Origin: Protula sp. h YS-2021
Taxonomy: Eukaryota > Annelida > Polychaeta > Sabellida > Serpulidae
Direction: 5' to 3'
DNA: 64,000 bases
NCBI GenBank assembly: GCA_949752745.1
Contig: OX457028.1
Coordinates: forward strand, 22,056,352-22,120,351
Shown here: positions 1-11,107 of the stretch, piece after piece
Position numbering within the stretch: the first letter of the stretch is position 1
How the letters are laid out: each line of letters begins with the position of its first letter
Notes under the pieces: model-generated
Databases searched by the model: none
What the model was told of the DNA's origin: nothing
What the model saw: the letters and a program-made list of their open reading frames with translations, nothing else
Made by a program: the position numbers and the translations under genes

Positions 1-699
1 CGCGTCGGACACCCAAAGCGCCAGCAGTGCCAGCCCAGTTCACGTCATTCATCATAATGAAGTAGTTCGACTGGTGCCCCTCAAGCAGATCTCCGCGACA
101 CCGTTCAGCCCCAGGTAAGATGGGTTATGCGAGAAAAGCATGTTAACATTATGTTCCAGGGCAGACAAAAGGCCGGGACAGATGATCGGACAGCCCTAGG
201 TCCAGTACAGGTGCTAAGGAAACTACAGTCAGAAGCAGACCCGCCACACAGAAACACTAATTTGGTGATGTGGTGCGACTTGAGAGAACCGGCTGGACGG
301 GGCTTCGCCAAATAGCTCGTAACCGACTTTCGGAGCCGCAAGATGGTAGAAGCATGATTTTGACAAGAATACTAGAAAACTAATTTTACAGTGGGAGGTC
401 CGTACCGAGTCACTGAAGCTGTTAAACCACTAGACTACAAGAGCGACATGCAAGCGAAAAATCGAAATGAAAACGCCATAGTTTCATGCCAGCCTGTGGT
501 AACTATCACCTCCCCTCCTCCAAGCATCGGTATGAAGCAGAAGGCGAACATTAAGCGGCAAACATGCCTTAAGCATAATCAAACGTATTATCAATTAAGC
601 AATAAAGCATTATCAGAAAGGCGAAAAAATTTAAAAGTTCCAAGAAACAATCACACAGAACCTGAAGTAACAAATTTAATTGAACGCAAGTGTGAAGTT

Positions 700-1066
700 C
701 CCAGCAGGCAGACAATGCGTGTAAAGGTTTGCCCGATTTCTATAGCACACAGACGAGAGTTTGACGGCAGGGGATGAGAGCAAGAATCGTACAGTCGTCT
801 GATCTGGATACAACTCGCGGATAAGTACGGTAAGAAACCAATCCTACATTGCAGACAGCAGGGGTACGCCGTAACAATGTCAGACACATTGGCGATGGCG
901 AAGCATAGCAAGAAGAAATTGTTCACAAGAATAGATCTGATCAATCGATATTGACAAATTCCTCTGAAAGAAGGGCCGAACTTGTGACTTTCTTCACAAT
1001 GCAAAGCGGCATGATGCCCTCAGGGATGGTCAATTCTGGACCTACATTCAAATGTTGGGGTGTATA
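700..1066 (+). pseudogene. Degenerate Ty3/Gypsy reverse transcriptase fragment
   Basis: A decayed piece of the N-terminal palm of an LTR-retrotransposon polymerase. From 922 the frame reads FTRIDLINRY, then a TGA at 952 where the family has W, then QIPLKEG. After a frameshift near 984 it reads VTFFTMQSGMMPSGMVNSG to about 1050 and stops at 1066. The order (F-x-K-I/L-D-L, Y-W-Q-I-P, T-x-F, MPFG-x-VNSG-x-TF) is the Gypsy RT signature. The weaker stretch before it (MSDTLAMAKHSKKK) fits the segment that precedes this block in Gypsy RT. The catalytic YxDD block, RNase H, integrase and LTRs are not seen, so it is a dead fragment. Clade within Gypsy cannot be set. Confidence 0.72.
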
Positions 1067-1300
1067 GGAGCTTATGTTTGTAGCTAGTGTGTAGCATTTA
1101 GTTTAACGCCGCTTGCTTGCTAATCTACCTGCTTGTGTGTGCTTCAAGATGAGTACTAATTAGTTCACCTGGGATAGGTCCTTGCAAGCAAGGTCCGACC
1201 AGGCGAACCCAAGTAACCTTCCCAGACACACGGGCAACCTCACCTCTAGATAATCTATTCTCTAGGTGCATCCTGGGTAACGCTAACGAGGCTCTGGCGT
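1067..1300. other. Short spacer, no gene seen
   Basis: No coding or RNA feature is visible. The right part may already be the 5' untranslated region of the LINE that follows, whose 5' end cannot be fixed. Confidence 0.4.
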
Positions 1301-2088
1301 TGGCGGGTTAACAGCTGTCAAACCGTTGCTTTTGCACGAGGAGGTTCACTCTGCAGGCCCACCGGCGCGTGGACACGCCCTGGCGGTGAACCAACTGCTG
1401 CCCAGCTATGAGACAATAGCCCCGCTTTCGCGCGGGTTATCTGCTTTGGAGAGTGACTATGGGAGCAAACCCTACAGAAAACAACTGCCGCCATGTAATA
1501 AACTTCGGGAGGAGTTTAAGGGAGAATACCCTAACAGAAAACAGCTCCGAACGTATTGGCCCATGCTTCTCCTTTGGATTCAAGCTGGCGAGATTGAGTG
1601 GGAGATCCAGACACTGGGCAAAGTAAATGTGGACATCGCTGCACTTCAGGAAACGAGACTTGCAGAAACAGGCTCATTACGTGGAGCAAATCTCAAGATG
1701 AACCGCGACATGGTGTCGGCTTTGCAGTAAAAAACGACCTGCTAGACAAGATCGAGACGCCTGTCGCTATATCTTGCCGCCTCATTCGCCTTCGTCTCTC
1801 CCTTCAGTCAGGCTCTGTTAACATTCTTTCAGCTAATGCACCAACCTCATTGCAACTCCGGACGTCAAAGACGTATTCTACGATGCCCTGTCTGTCGCTA
1901 CTAATCAAAATCCTAAAAGTGAGAAACTCGTTCTCTTGGGAGATTTCAATGCTCGTGTCGGATCAGACAATCAAGAATGGCCGTCATGTCTTGGAAAGCA
2001 TGGTATTGGCAAAGTGAACGAAAACGGCCAGCGTTTATTGGAACTCTGTGCTCAGTTCCAGCTGTCTCACCGGGACGTACTTTGCCGG

Positions 2089-2948
2089 TGTTGGGTGCAA
2101 GAAAACCCCCTTCACAAAAAGCCCCATCGAATAAGCCCTCAAATAAGCCCTCTGTTCATTCAGCCCCCCCCCTACTTTACACACAATTTTTCGTTCTCGG
2201 TCAGCCTGCTAGAAATATATATGGGTTATTTTGTTCTGCTCGCGTGTTTTTAACCTTTGTCTGGTTAATGACAAGAAACAATATAGAACATTTATCTGAA
2301 AAAGTGCTTTTTTTGTTATTTAAACTTCTTTGGTCAAGTTGCTTGTAACACTTCATGGGTCTATGCTTACATCTCTCCTGTTTTTCTTTCACTCTTTCCG
2401 TCATTATTTACCAATTGCAGAGACGTCATTACTATGCGAATATTCATTTGGAAATTCATACTTTGGAAATTAATTATTAATTTACTCAATTTTTTAATCT
2501 AGGATGTGGATTCATTGCAACACTTCTCTGTTTTTGCAATCCATTTTCCTTCAGCAGATGCCATTTCTTCAGATTAGCAGGAATTAAGATTAAATACTTA
2601 ACCCTTTCTACCGCGGCATTTTGGCAACCTTGAACCTGGGGGTCTTTTCTCAGGTTTTGCGTACGAGCAGTGAGATATAGTAATGGGGTATAAGATTCCT
2701 TTCCTGTAATTTTTTTCAACTTATATTTGTCAAACTTCAACTTATATGGGTCAAACTTCAACAGAAATGTGGTGTGCAACTTTCTGTTCCTATACTCTCT
2801 ATTCTAATATTCTCGCAAATATTTGTTTACACAAGTCCATGCAAACAAACCCCACTTATCCCTTTGTGGATCACAACCCCGCGAAAGACTTATATAGAGA
2901 AGGGGGGCTTTAAATTGAGGGGGGGGGGGGGCTTGTTTGCACGTAACA
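2089..2948. mobile_element. 860-bp DNA transposon inserted in the LINE endonuclease
   Basis: The LINE reading frame stops at a CCGG (2085-2088) and resumes at a second CCGG (2949-2952). Between them lies a segment whose ends are inverted repeats: TGTTGGGTGCAA at the left, TGTTACGTGCAA as the reverse complement of the right end, followed on both sides by AAAACCCC/ACAAGCCCC-like subterminal sequence. Removing it with one CCGG rejoins LINE codons F-A-G-K-H without a shift, so this is an insertion with a 4-bp target duplication. Because CCGG is a palindrome the exact border may shift by up to four bases. No transposase is encoded, so it is non-autonomous; superfamily unknown (4-bp target site). 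Confidence 0.85.
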
Positions 2949-3420
2949 CCGGAAAACACAGCCACAAAGCGTCATGGCGACACCCACGCTCTGGCCACTG
3001 GCACCAGCTCGACCATATCATCACGAGGAGAGAGAACCTACCCGACGTTAACCACACCCGAACGTTTCACAGTGCGAACTGCGACACAGATCATTCACTT
3101 GTTCGTAGCAAATTCAGGCTAGTTCTCGAGAAAATATTCAGAACTAAACATACCTGCAAACCAAAAATTAACGTCACATATTCATAGGATACTGAGAAAT
3201 TTATCCAACTTAACTATGTCGTCAACAAAAAGCTGAACTCCTGCAAATTAAACGGAAATGTTGAGGACTGCTGGACAAAGGTTAAAACTACCATAGTAAA
3301 CTCCGCACTAGATGTATTCGGCAAAAAGACAAATAAAAACTAAAACTGGTTCGAAGCTCATGCTAATGAAATGCGAACATCCATACAGACGAAAAACTCT
3401 GCACATCAGAAATATACCCA

Positions 3421-3454
3421 GTCTTCCGGCCATCCCTTCAAAAAAAAAAAAAAA
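3421..3454 (+). mobile_element. 34-bp poly-A micro-insertion with 13-bp target duplication
   Basis: Sequence AGAAATATACCCA occurs at 3408-3420 and again at 3455-3467. Between the copies are 34 bases, 19 of unknown origin followed by about 15 A. The related LINE protein has one copy of the site (K-Y-T-H-H). This is what target-primed reverse transcription of an extremely 5'-truncated polyadenylated RNA leaves behind. Confidence 0.8.
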
Positions 3455-5312
3455 AGAAATATACCCATCACCAAACAGTTAAAACACTGAGAGATCTGCA
3501 AGCTGCCAGAAGTGAAGTCCAGAGGAAGGCAAGACACTATGCAAACCAATTCTGGACTACGCTCTGCGAAGGTATTCAAAAAGCGTCAGACATCGGCAAC
3601 CTACGGGATATGTACAACGGCAGAAAAACAAGCAATCGGACCGTCTGTGAAAAAGTAAGCACCCCTCAGGTCCAAAGAGGATGACATCACGGACAAGACC
3701 AAACAAATGGAACGGTGGGTCGAACACAATCTCGAACTCTACTCAGACGAGACTGAAGTTGCACAGGCAGCAATCAAGGACATACCACAACTCCCAGCTA
3801 TAACTGAGCTCGATACCGAGCCAGCCGTTGATGAACTCAGCAAAGCGCTTGTCTCCTGCGCAGTTCCAAGGCTCCGGGGAACCACGGTATATCGGCTGAG
3901 ATACTCAAGTGCTGCAAAACTAGTCTACTACCGATCCTCCATAACCTCCTCCTCAAGTGCTGGAGAGAAGGCTCATTATCGCAGGATATGCGTGACGCAA
4001 ATATCCACACATTGCATAAAAACAAAGGAGACAAAGGCGACTGCAACAATTATAGAGGCATATCGTTACTCTGCATTAGAGGCTAACTGTACGCAAGAGT
4101 GCTGTTGGAGGCTACATAAGCTGGCCGACAGAGTATATCTCGAAGCGCAATGTGGTTTTCGATCGGGAAGCTCAAGGATCGATATGATGTTCTCTTTGAG
4201 ACAGCTACAGGAGAAACGCCAAGAGAAGCAGAAACGTTGTACATAGCATTCGTCGACCTGAAAAAAGCGTTTGACACCGTGAGTAGGTCTGGCTTATACG
4301 CCATCCTCGAGAAAACTGGCTGTCCTCCACACCTACTCAGTCTAGTCAAATCCTTCCATGAAGACATGAGAAGTACTGCTAGTTTCGAGATACAAAAAGG
4401 TGTGAAGCAAGGGTGTTTTTTAGCAACCACGCTATTCTGCATCTTTTTCTCTTTGTTACTACGCTTTCCAAGAAGTTAAGGATGACATTCACTCGATACA
4501 ACGGGAAGTTGTTCAACCAGCGGCATCTACAAGCCAAAACAAAGAACTGTTGTTTGCTGACGATGCTGCCTTAGTAGCTCAGAGTGAGTCTAAGCTGTAG
4601 GCCCTAACAGACAAGCTACAAGACTCTTGCGAGACATTTTCCCTCACAATCAGTGTGAAGAAAACTGTCGTCATGGCACAAGGGGTCAAGAATCCACCAG
4701 TGATAACCCTAAACAACACTTCTCTGGAGATTGTGAGCAGATTCTGCTATCTGGGCTCAACCACAACTGAGAGTGTAGTCCTAGAAATCAACGTCAGAAT
4801 CGGCAAGGCAGCTACAGCCTTCGGCAGACTCACTAAACGTGCATGGAAGAACCCGAAACTCACAACCAAGACAAAGGTGACCATCTACGAGGTATGCATT
4901 CTCAGGACACTTCTATACCGCAGCGAAACATGGACCAGTTACACCTACCAGGAACAGAAACTGAATAGTTTCCATCTCCGCTGCCTGCGCCGCCTTTTTG
5001 GCATCAGTTGGAAAAACAAAATCTCAAACCAACAAGTTCTTAAACGAGCTAACCTTCCAACTGTATCTGGGCTAATAAAGCAGCGCCGTCTACGCTGGCT
5101 CGGCTATGTTCCAGCATGCAAGACGGCAGGATTCCAAAAGACGTGCTATACGGGGAGACTGTCGATGCGAAACGTCCCACTGGCCGCCCCAAGCTCCGCT
5201 TCAAGCGTGACCTCCAAGCCATGGGCGTGCCAACTGACAAGTGGGAGGCCATCGCCGAAGATCGAATTACCCGGCGCTCTACCCTTCGCGAGGGTGTCAA
5301 ACTCCCCGACAG

Positions 5313-7943
5313 AAGACTGACCAACCGGCCATCAAAATATTACATTAGTTACAAAACGACCGATCTCACTGGTTATGTTGAGGGTCAAGATATGGGACAC
5401 CACTCTACAAAGAAGCAGACAAGGACGTTTTCAGATTGGACAGATCGTACTCTGCGTTTACTCCATCCTGTGTCGTGGAAAGGTCAAACCCTGTTGGGAT
5501 AATTCGGCGTACACATCTAGTCCGTCAAGCCTATCGTGTTGGGGTCAAAAGATTCCAAAAATGCCCCCGACAGAGCTGAATTTCATTTCGGAGGCAGATC
5601 ACGGACTTCAGAAAGCATCCAACCGGCATAAGCAGTGTCGATAAAGTTATTTGTTACAGTATCAGAAAACATTTTTAACTTGGTTCTATAAAATAGAAGG
5701 GTTTGCTTAGAAATAGAGCGATTTTGAGCTTCTTTTCGACCATTTGGGCCTAAAAGACGATTTGTAAGAGGTACCTCGGTGTCCTAAACACCTCGGTTAT
5801 GGTCAAGATCAAAAACCAAAAGTTGATCTTCATCTCCAACAAGAGCACCGGAACGCTGTAAATCCCCTCGCCCTTCGCACGTCTTGTAACATAAACACAG
5901 TATGACATATATTTAACAAGTTCAGTTTGTATGCATGCATTACTTTCAAATGAAATGACTATGTTTCGACCTCAATTTTGGGTAAATAAATGAAAAGTCG
6001 GACAACCCGAATACAAGGTACACAACTACAATATATGAGGAGAAACTCTGTATAGGATTTGAAATGTGTGTGCTGACCCGTTCGGAGGAGTTGTGCATAC
6101 AAGACCACTACCCAAAAGCGTGCGGACGGATGGACGTACGGACGGAGGGACTAACCAAATCCTATATCACGTTCGCTAACAAAGTTGAGTGACGGGATAA
6201 AAAGGTTAGAGATAGAGCGATTTTGAGCTTATTTTTTTACTCTTTCGGCCTAAAAGATGTAAAAGGTACTTTGGTGGCCTTGACCTCCTCGGTCATTGTC
6301 AATGTCAAAAACCGGAAATTGACAATTATCTCGAAAACGGTTAGAGAGAGACGATTTTGAGCTTATTTCGACCTTTTGAACCTAGACTTCAGAATCGTAT
6401 TTGTTTCTGGCGCCAAGTATAATTTTCACTACTCGGTATAATTTTCCTTCGGCACCATATTTATTTCCATACAGCAGAATAACACGTTGAATAGACTGCA
6501 GATGGCGAGGGGCGCCTGTAGTTTTGGTCGTGGGCTCTGCCCCTCCTCGAATTCATCCTAACCAATGCGAGCTTTTTCAAGGAAGAGAGGTGTTGCCATT
6601 GGATAAAAACGCCCGGCGCACTGCGATGACGTGTAAACAGCTGCCATCACGTTTGAAAAATAATACTATTTAATGATTTAAATGTTTGCGATATTTATCC
6701 GTTAATTCTTTGCGACAATGGGCTCCAGTCCAACACAGTAAAAAGAAGTATAATGTTTTAATAAATTCAAAATTCATTAGTCCAAAGGAACACCCAAACG
6801 CGAGTAGGAGTACTAGGTAAGTGATAACATTCTACTGATATGATTTTTTACAACCCCAACTGACAATACATTGGACTGAAGACCCACGACCCCAGGGCAG
6901 CTGAGGCTCATTGCCAAAGGCTGTCTGTGCATCTCATGTAACAGTCTGATGCTTATCCGCCTTGGGACTCGGAATACTTGAGAGTTTTCAATACTAATAT
7001 TTTTATTTTACTTATTTGTATGAAATAAGTAAATCGGCCTTTAATATGCATCTAAATCTACAATTTGAATACACTACTCGTCCCATTTAGTTTTACCATA
7101 AAAACTGGTTCCCATTTTTGGACAAATTTTTTTCGGATGAAGGCAGCATCAATGTAACTGAGGCACCTCCAGAACTCACGTATGGTCACACACCCTCAAA
7201 ACACACTGAATGTATAAAGTAACCAAAATCAAACTATAAATATTCAACTGTTTTTGTGTGATTGTGTGTGTGTGTTTTAGGTCTGTTTCGGCAACCTTAG
7301 GTTAACGTCGCTCCCAGTACGTGTCTTGTTCGTAACACGCTTACATCAGAATGGTATGTGTAGGTCGTTTGTACGTCTAATAAGGCCTTACTAAATAGCG
7401 GTGAACGTTTTCCCTATACCACACAACTGCGTAGTCTGCTCTGCGAACATCTGACTGTTGAGACAATATTCCTGAATCTGAGCACCTGTGCAGTGTGTAG
7501 TGAAAGGGGCAGGACGTACAACGTGCCACTCCCCTTCCATTCCCATTTCTCTACACAAAACATTTTCCCCACATAACTGAAACAAGAAGTACTATGATGG
7601 TTTGGCTAAGAATAATGTGACCAGTCCTCATATAAATTATTTTAAAATACACAGAAAAATTTGTTCCAATGTGGTATGCATCAAAGAAAACAGTGTTGTC
7701 CATTTTTTCTGTTTGCGAACATTCGCACGAAAAAATGGCTCCTGGGCGATCTTTTTGTCCGCACGGAAATCTCTTCGCAGGTGTGTAGTAACCACCACAG
7801 GTTTACATGTTTTCCTTTTTTCCACGGTGGTTCGTTAGCAGACGATCGAAGCTGTGTAGTATGGGCTTTAAATCTCTTCATACCATAGTTGTGACGTCAT
7901 CTATTGAATCTGTATGAGAATTCTCAGGTACGAAACCCCTGAT
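5313..7943. repeat. Gene-free stretch with scattered Helentron-type repeat units
   Basis: No gene is supported. Units of the family described at 25852-27196 occur at about 5695-5870 and 6195-6400 (block GATAGAGCGATTTTGAGC, followed by GACCTTGACC-like motifs and AAAACCGGAAGTTGAC-like sequence). The region near 6120-6150 has the GGACGGACG run that often ends such elements. A short TG run is near 7258-7276. Small open frames at 7391-7888 overlap on both strands without similarity and look random. Confidence 0.6.
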
Positions 7944-8814
7944 CAGGGCTGGTATGAAATATTTCGAATGAAATATTTCTTGAAATATTTCATGAAGTAT
8001 TTCACTGTAAAAATTTCAAAAATTTCACATGTCTTGAACTTTTTAAATAAGAAATAAGTTGTACATCAAGAGTACCAAATACTGACGGATACCTATCAAC
8101 GGACATTCATCTTAAGTTGTCAGTTAACACACTGCGTTGGCATAACTCTACCAGTAACCAATACAGCCACGGAAATCCTGCGCAATCTGTGACTTTTGAG
8201 TAACAAAGCTAGCAATTGCTGGCCTGTAGCACCGTTGACATATCTACTCCGGGTATCTGAGCGGGTGTTTCTAAGGGGTGGGGGGGAGACAGGAGGGTTT
8301 ATAGTAGCTGCTTAAAGGGGCTCACTGTTAACGGCACAGGGGAAAGAGGTCCGATATGTACACAGTAGTCAAAAATATGACAGACAATATGTTAGCTAAA
8401 AAAACAGGGAGCAACTCACGCCCATGGGTGAGTTTGCTTTAAGTTTAGCACTGTTTAAATAGTTATTTCTAATTCTGCAAATAAGCGGTGTTTCCCATTT
8501 GAACGAGAAAAACATTTGCCTCAATCCGGTTTTACGATAAAGCGGTATGCAATTATCGGATTAAAGGTACATAATTTTATGCAATCAACTGATTTATATG
8601 TTTAATCGGTGTGCGATTCAGTCATTTTATCTGTCTATGCCTTTTTGACGGTGGTATTTGTTAAATTAAACGAACAGATATTACGCACAGCCTGTAAATG
8701 TGTGTTTTTTCTAAGTGCTTTGAAAGATTTCAAAAATTTCAATATTTCTGAAATATTTCAAAAATTTCAAATTTCATGAAATTTTTAAAAATTTCGAAAT
8801 TTTTACCAGCCCTG
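7944..8814. mobile_element. Non-autonomous hAT element (871 bp)
   Basis: It begins CAGGGCTGGTA and ends TACCAGCCCTG, a hAT-type terminal inverted repeat, and is flanked by a perfect 8-bp target duplication CCCCTGAT (7936-7943 and 8815-8822). Subterminal regions (7955-8035 and 8725-8805) are packed with GAAATATTTC and AAATTTC motifs, as expected for transposase-binding arrays. No transposase frame is present. Confidence 0.92.
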
Positions 8815-9322
8815 CCCCTGATGACTCCAATTTTTTATTTCCACACACAACATCTTAAGGACTCTGAACAGTCGCTCTGTTCGTAAAATTGTGTGTCGGT
8901 TTTGGGTATTCACAAGCTCCGAAAAGCCTTTAATGCCAAAAATAAAAATGTGTGTACTATTTGCAATTCTGTATATAACTTATACAGTTATTTCTTTATT
9001 TCTGGACATCAACATATATAGCTATGCAACCGATTCTTTTGATTCGAGCTTCGTTTATCAGACAGGCCAAACATCACAGCTTTTCTACTCTGTTCATGAT
9101 ATATAGAATTATCCACTGCAGTTCGTTATAGCTAGGTTTTTCTTACACTGAATAATTATCACACTCCTATATCCTATAAATTTTAAAATAAATTCGTCAT
9201 TAAAATTATCTTGAATACAGCTCTAACATTCCGTTTTAGCATTCTGGAAAAGATTCTGAGCCACTTTTGTTCAATGGTGTCTCTACTTTTAAACATGTAA
9301 AGCGCTTGAAACGAAACTAGTC

Positions 9323-9653
9323 TAGGGTTGGTCTTTAATCCAAGTTGGAAAAAAAACTGGTTTTTACCGCCGGCAAAAATACTTTTTGCCACTCAAATGC
9401 TAAAAAACGAAAGAAAATCGACGCTCTTCCGTTTCTCGCAACAACCTACTGATAATCCCTTGTGACATATATCATCCGGTAGCAATAGATCACTTTAGTC
9501 GCACCATTCTGTTTATCAGTGTCTACTTGTGGGTCATTTTAAATGAACTTTGTTGTCTAAAGGTATCACTACAGTTTGCCTTGGCCACAGACAGATTTTT
9601 TTCCACTGTGCTGAAAAAATAGGTTTTTAACCATCGAAAAATGCCAACCCTGA
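9323..9653. mobile_element. Probable eroded hAT MITE
   Basis: The left end reads TAGGGTTGG and the right end CCAACCCTG, an almost perfect hAT-type inverted terminus. Flanks AACTAGTC and AACTACAC match at 6 of 8 positions and could be a mutated target duplication. Inner stretches with AAACTGGTTTTT and AAATAGGTTTTT extend the symmetry. Divergence lowers confidence. Confidence 0.5.
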
Positions 9654-9730
9654 ACTACACAGTTTAAAATCTCAAAATCCTCAACCTCACATTCTTCTGC
9701 CTTCTTTCAATAACAGTTTACAGCACCTAC

Positions 9731-11047
9731 CGTACTTATGCCTGCTCCAGTGTAGACAACTGTAAATCTGGATTCCCCTAAAGCACGCGCGAGCTGCATA
9801 CACTTTGTTTTCAGCTCCTCGATCGAATCTTCCTTCTGTAGAAACATGAAAATATCACTCACATTCATGAAGTGGTCCCCGTTTTCTTGTTTGGTTGGAT
9901 GGAGAAGAACTAAAATCGAAATTGTAGAACATTTTTCTACTACTGTGGAATCTACAGTTGGCTGTGTTTTGTTGAACTCGGAAAGTGTCTAGATCTGTAC
10001 CAAGAGCGAAATGGCCGAACACACAAATTCGTCTTATACGACAATCGTTCAAAAGCGTAAGACGTATTGAGACACTGAAGGATAAAATGACCATTCAAGA
10101 TTCCTAAAATCTAATCCAACGCAGGCAGGGGCGGTTTTTCTTCTTCTACAGGAAGAAACATGAAATATAGAAAAGAAACAGTTTTCTTCTTGGAAGAAAC
10201 GGACGAAATTGTAGGAAACTTCCTATCTCATAGACTCAATGAAAAACTGGGAAGTACCACTTTATTTGGGGTCTCACCTATCACTTCTATGACTGTTTCT
10301 GTGCTGCTCATTAGAAACCAGTACACGAGTAAATAAATACACACGAAGGTCTCGCGTATTGAAGGTAAAAGTATCTCAGTACCCTTTGATCTATCTTCAC
10401 TAGGTACAACCACTGGAAAGTTCATGCATGCAGACCAGAAAACACATGTAACTTGTACCGGTGAACCACCTGGTCCCTTTCCATGTATGAACCCGGAGAA
10501 ATCTAAGTGAAACTGTCGCTTTGGTAATCAATATATTTTTGGTAATCGAATCACAGTGAGCGTATCTTTGTAAATAGGGGGCCTAAAAAAGCAATTGATG
10601 CGGATTCATATCTCTCTTGTGACTGACTGTACAAAACTGACATCGGGACATTAAAGACTCGGATCTGTGCATTTGGATCCTTTATGGCCTCAATTTAAGT
10701 TTCATGGATAAGCAAGTACGCCAGAAACACTCTACTATTTAAAATAGATGGTATCAAGCAAATAAGAATTTAAATATTATTTTGGGCTGTGCGAAATAAG
10801 AAACTGTCAACTCAATGAGTCTATTCCGGAACAGACTCACGATACACACAGTCTCATTGACATCTATAATGCACATGGAGTACCACACGTTTTACGGTGA
10901 TGGTCTTACGCTATTCTGTTCCGGAATAGACTCACTGAGTCGAAAGCGCCTTATTTCGCCCAGGACAACAAACTATGTCTTTTTCACTTTCCTTATAACT
11001 GATTTATCGATAGTCTATTCCGGAACAGCCTACCAAAAAATATCTGG

Positions 11048-11107
<60 letters not shown>

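Larger units (their letters stand above)
1300..5312 (+). mobile_element. Decayed non-LTR retrotransposon (APE endonuclease + RT)
   Basis: A LINE in broken frames. Endonuclease: VDIAALQETRLAE near 1630, GVGFAVKNDLLDKIETPVAIS near 1720-1780, LLGDFNARVGSDNQEW near 1932-1985, and the C-terminal DTDHSLV block near 3085. The endonuclease is interrupted by the 2089-2948 insertion. Reverse transcriptase: thumb/finger blocks from 3707, QCGFRSG near 4147, FVDLKKAFDTVSRSGLY near 4250, VKQGC near 4400 and the catalytic FADDAAL at 4553, followed by an in-frame stop. The C-terminal region has LYRSETW (4915) and RRLRWLGYV (5083), typical of RTE/Nimb/I-like lineages without RNase H. Similarity ends near 5312, before the expected C-terminal end and 3' tail. 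At least half a dozen frameshifts and stops make it inactive. Exact clade and 5' end are uncertain. Confidence 0.9.

Noticed and set aside
7391..7888. Cluster of short frames on both strands
   Set aside because: No similarity, no splice framework, overlapping on opposite strands.
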